From Patescibacteria group bacterium (GTDB taxonomy: Bacteria; Patescibacteriota; Microgenomatia; UBA1400; PJMF01), in NCBI GenBank assembly GCA_018813375.1, contig JAHJBU010000075.1, positions 1 to 16,900 of the forward strand: a stretch of DNA of 16,900 bases, written 5' to 3'. Each line of letters starts with the position of its first letter. The first letter of the stretch is position 1. A model generated the notes under the pieces. The model saw only the letters and a program-made list of their open reading frames with translations, searched no databases and was not told where the DNA came from. The position numbers were made by a program, and so were the translations under genes. Shown piece after piece: positions 14,930 to 16,900 of this stretch.

Positions 14930-15885
14930 GTTTAATCTCAAAGCTTACTCCTATTAATTTATTGGAAGAAAAAGAAAAATTCTTTGCTGATGAAAATTAT
15001 AACCCACAGTTTGTGTATGAAAAAACTATTTAAGATAAAATTTTATGCAAACACGGTTATCCTCAAAAAAAATACCTAGATTTAGCACAAACAATTCTAG
15101 AAAAAACTTATTATCAATATAATGAGGCTGAACTAGATAAACTCAGAGGAGATTCAATTAATCAAAGTGAAGTGACTAAAAAAACAACTGATTTTTTAGA
15201 TATTCATCACCTTAAAAATCGTTTTAAAATTGTTTGGTCCAACTCGTTTGTGGCCAGAACCTCAATCACCGCTGATACTATTAAACTAAGACTCCCTGTA
15301 GACTTCCGTCAAAAAGATTTATTAAGCATGCTTTACCATGAAATCGGCACTCATGCGCTACGAAGAGTTAATTACGAGCAACAACCTTGGTATAAAAATA
15401 AAGAAGAATATGGATTTAAAGATTATCTTGAAACTGAAGAAGGATTAGCGGGGCTACACTCATTACTCCCTCTAGATTTTCAATACGCCCACTATTCCGC
15501 CCTAAACTATGTCTCGGTTGCTTATGCTCAAAAACATAATTTCATTGAGCTCTGGAATTTCTTAAAAAAATATATCGATAATCCAGAAAGACGCTGGAGA
15601 AAAACTTTTCGTAGAAAAAGGGGTTTGGAAGATACTTCGCAACCAGGAGGATTTACTAAAGACTTGGTTTATTTTGAAGGCATGGTAAAAGTTTGGAACA
15701 ACCTCAAGCAAAACGATTTTAATATCAGTCAACTTTATTTTGGCAAAATGGCTTTTGAAGATGTAGAAAAAGCAGTTAAAATTAGCCCAAATTTTAAACC
15801 AGTACTGCCAAGTTTTTTTGTGGTAGATCAGGAAGCATACGCCGAAAAAATGGCAAAAATTGGCCAAGTCAATATGTTTTTATGA
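14926..15885 (+). pseudogene. DUF1704/MATCAP-like zincin gene interrupted by an in-frame TAA
   Basis: Starting at ATG 14926, which overlaps the preceding stop as ATGA, 35 codons (MSLISKLTPINLLEEKEKFF...) run into TAA at 15031-15033. The same frame then continues without another stop to 15885 and is clearly the same gene: the segment after the stop (DKILCKHGYPQKKYLDLAQ) leads straight into the zincin domain. One base change from AAA, GAA or CAA would explain the stop; no frameshift is needed. It could be a real nonsense mutation, a strain polymorphism or a sequence error. UAA recoding is unlikely because UAA ends other genes here. The downstream frame is intact and the following gene is still coupled to it, so decay, if real, is recent. 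Confidence 0.75.
15172..15885 (+). CDS. Zincin peptidase catalytic part (DUF1704, QEGLA-motif, MATCAP-like), downstream restart
   Basis: The 237-residue reading frame left after the stop codon, opening at GTG 15172. It holds the metallopeptidase core: the zinc motif LYHEIGTHALRR (HExxxH; codons at 15337, 15340, 15352), the distal Glu in TEEGLAGLH (15439, the 'QEGLA' motif) and family blocks such as RAFVARTSIT-like SFVARTSITADTIKLR and TSQPGGFTKDLVYFEG. The family includes bacterial 'flavohemoglobin expression-modulating QEGLA motif' proteins and the animal tubulin tyrosine carboxypeptidase MATCAP, so a carboxypeptidase-like role trimming residues added by the neighbouring ligases is plausible. 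A purine tract AGAGGAG (15145-15151) lies 20 nt before GTG, and only 5 nt before an in-frame ATT (15157). Whether this shortened protein is made is unknown. Its stop overlaps the next start as ATGA. Confidence 0.65.
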   Translation: MTKKTTDFLDIHHLKNRFKIVWSNSFVARTSITADTIKLRLPVDFRQKDLLSMLYHEIGTHALRRVNYEQQPWYKNKEEYGFKDYLETEEGLAGLHSLLPLDFQYAHYSALNYVSVAYAQKHNFIELWNFLKKYIDNPERRWRKTFRRKRGLEDTSQPGGFTKDLVYFEGMVKVWNNLKQNDFNISQLYFGKMAFEDVEKAVKISPNFKPVLPSFFVVDQEAYAEKMAKIGQVNMFL

Positions 15886-16748
15886 AAAAAATTCTATTTA
15901 TTTACCATCAATTTGAAGACTATTTTAACTATTTTATAGCAGAAGCAAAAAATTTAAAAGTTAAGCTAGACTTTACTAATTATCAAGAAATATCATTAAA
16001 TTTTTCTAATCAAGAAATTAATATCTTTGCTAATTCAATTTCACTCAAAGAATACGATCTCATCTATTTTAGGAATGCTTGGAGAAATTCAGAATTATCG
16101 ATCTTAATTTCTCTTTACGCTAAAAATAATCATATTCCCGTAGTAGACCCAGTATTTACCGCTGGCTTTCTCTGGATAGACAGGAAAAGTTTTGAATATC
16201 TCACCCTACAGAAGAATAATCTACCCATCATTCCTTCGATTTTCATTTCAAATCAACAAATTAACTTAACAGACAAGATGAGTTTCCCTTTGGTGGGGAA
16301 GTATACTGACAGCTCACGAGGGATGGGGGTGTTTTTAGTTGAAAATAAAAAAGAACTCAGCGAACTTTTTAATCAATCTGACAAGTCCCACCTCTTGCTT
16401 CAAGCTTATATTAAAAATAGTGGCGATTATCGTCTATTTGTAATTGGAGATGAGGTAATAGGAGCAATGAAAAGAGCAAAAAGAAATAAAAAAGAAATAA
16501 AAAATCATATTTTATTATCTAAAGAATCTAAGGCATACATCCCCTCTGAAGAAGAGAAGAGGATTGCTATTAGAGCCACCCAGGTTTTAAATTATTCATT
16601 TGCGGGAGTTGATCTAATTAAAGATGAAAATGGAAAAATTAGTATTTTAGAGGTAAACAGAAGCCCACATTTTACAAGAGTCATGAGCACTAATAAAATT
16701 AATATTCCACGGAAAATGATTCGGTATTTAATTTCAGCTAGCAACTAA
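15882..16748 (+). CDS. Second RimK-like ATP-grasp ligase
   Basis: A 288-residue cytoplasmic ATP-grasp protein, shorter than and distinct from the ligase at 13646 and without a protease-like domain. Visible motifs are the N-terminal Rossmann-like MKKILFIYH, the ATP-binding FPLVGKYTDSSRGMGVFLV with Lys140, SGDYRLFVIGDEVIGAMKR with Asp182 and Arg184, AGVDLI with Asp244, and the metal-binding ISILEVNRSPHF with Glu257 and Asn259. These fit RimK/LysX-type carboxylate-amine ligases; substrates are not predictable. Translation starts within the zincin stop (ATGA) and ends within the mnmA start (TAATG), so it sits in a coupled chain. The gene looks more AT-rich than the first ligase, with many AAA and ATT/TTT codons. 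It may act on the same acceptor as the first ligase with a different amino acid (inference). Confidence 0.85.
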   Translation: MKKILFIYHQFEDYFNYFIAEAKNLKVKLDFTNYQEISLNFSNQEINIFANSISLKEYDLIYFRNAWRNSELSILISLYAKNNHIPVVDPVFTAGFLWIDRKSFEYLTLQKNNLPIIPSIFISNQQINLTDKMSFPLVGKYTDSSRGMGVFLVENKKELSELFNQSDKSHLLLQAYIKNSGDYRLFVIGDEVIGAMKRAKRNKKEIKNHILLSKESKAYIPSEEEKRIAIRATQVLNYSFAGVDLIKDENGKISILEVNRSPHFTRVMSTNKINIPRKMIRYLISASN

Positions 16749-16900
16749 TGAAAATTATGAAAAAAGTTGCTCTCGGCATGTCGGGTGGAGTAGACTCCTC
16801 TCTTTGCGCTCATCTTCTCAAAGAACAAGGCTATGAAGTGACTGGTGTTTTTTTAGAATGCTGGCGTGCACCAGGATGCAGAACTGATCAAGATCATAAA
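16748..16900 (+). CDS. mnmA: tRNA-specific 2-thiouridylase MnmA, 5' part only
   Basis: The first 51 codons, cut by the window edge. The PP-loop ATP-binding motif MSGGVDSS is at residues 11-18, followed by LLKEQGYEVTGVFLECW, the usual MnmA N-terminus. MnmA activates and thiolates U34 of Lys, Glu and Gln tRNAs. The ATG at 16748 shares its A with the preceding TAA; a second ATG at 16757 gives MKKVALGMSGG and fits the family length equally well. It belongs to the end of the ligase/peptidase operon by position, probably only as a co-transcribed housekeeping gene. Other PP-loop enzymes are less likely, given the close N-terminal match. Confidence 0.9.
   Translation, partial: MKIMKKVALGMSGGVDSSLCAHLLKEQGYEVTGVFLECWRAPGCRTDQDHK

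Noticed and set aside
15031..15033. Stop-codon reassignment as the explanation for the in-frame TAA
   Set aside because: TAA terminates several intact genes here and TGA is also used as a stop, so neither UAA nor UGA recoding fits.
1..16900. CRISPR arrays, tRNA or rRNA genes, insertion sequences
   Set aside because: No regularly spaced repeats, cloverleaf-like stretches, rRNA signatures or transposase motifs were seen; the only clear dispersed repeat is the 40-bp pair.

Overview
The window is a compact, AT-rich bacterial chromosome segment in which every convincing gene lies on the + strand. Gaps are very short, several neighbours overlap, and UAA, UAG and UGA all end genes, so there is no sign of a recoded UGA. 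Several traits suggest a small-genome lineage such as Candidatus Patescibacteria (CPR, possibly Microgenomates): the compactness, a stripped-down UvrC, start codons placed directly behind -10-like hexamers, and the gene repertoire. This placement is inference; no rRNA or other phylogenetic marker is present.

Layout. (1) 45-1064: an orphan ParA/Soj-type ATPase. (2) 1100-4630: a 3.5 kb block bounded by two identical 40-bp direct repeats, each carrying a terminator-like hairpin. It holds a SWIM zinc-finger protein, a lytic transglycosylase-like protein with a duplicated N-terminal domain, and a small exported protein with calcium-loop-like motifs. (3) 4712-9104: uvrA, an HD-domain hydrolase and a probable circularly permuted papain-fold (YiiX/NlpC-like) protein. 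(4) 9157-12656: a membrane-anchored transglutaminase-like protein with an intact Cys-His-Asp triad, a compact uvrC whose 5' end overlaps it, and a four-helix membrane protein of the 'phage holin 4_2' type. (5) 12675-16900: a tightly packed operon of a 7-TM protein (7TM_transglut type), a RimK-like ATP-grasp ligase fused to a degenerate retropepsin-like domain, a DUF1704/MATCAP-type zincin peptidase interrupted by an in-frame TAA, a second RimK-like ATP-grasp ligase, and the 5' end of mnmA.

The most interesting unit is region 5. ATP-grasp amidoligases add amino acids to a peptide, protein or small acceptor; the zincin family includes the eukaryotic tubulin tyrosine carboxypeptidase; and the 7-TM protein gives a membrane location. 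Together they look like a reversible peptide-tagging or peptide-synthesis system of unknown target. In this copy two protease elements look damaged: the retropepsin DTG motif reads NTS, and the zincin reading frame has a stop codon at codon 36.

Regulation. Four genes (2793, 9157, 12294, 12675) have a -10-like hexamer ending only 6-7 nt before the chosen ATG, which predicts leaderless transcripts. Genes inside region 5 are instead joined by ATGA or TAATG overlaps, suggesting translational coupling.
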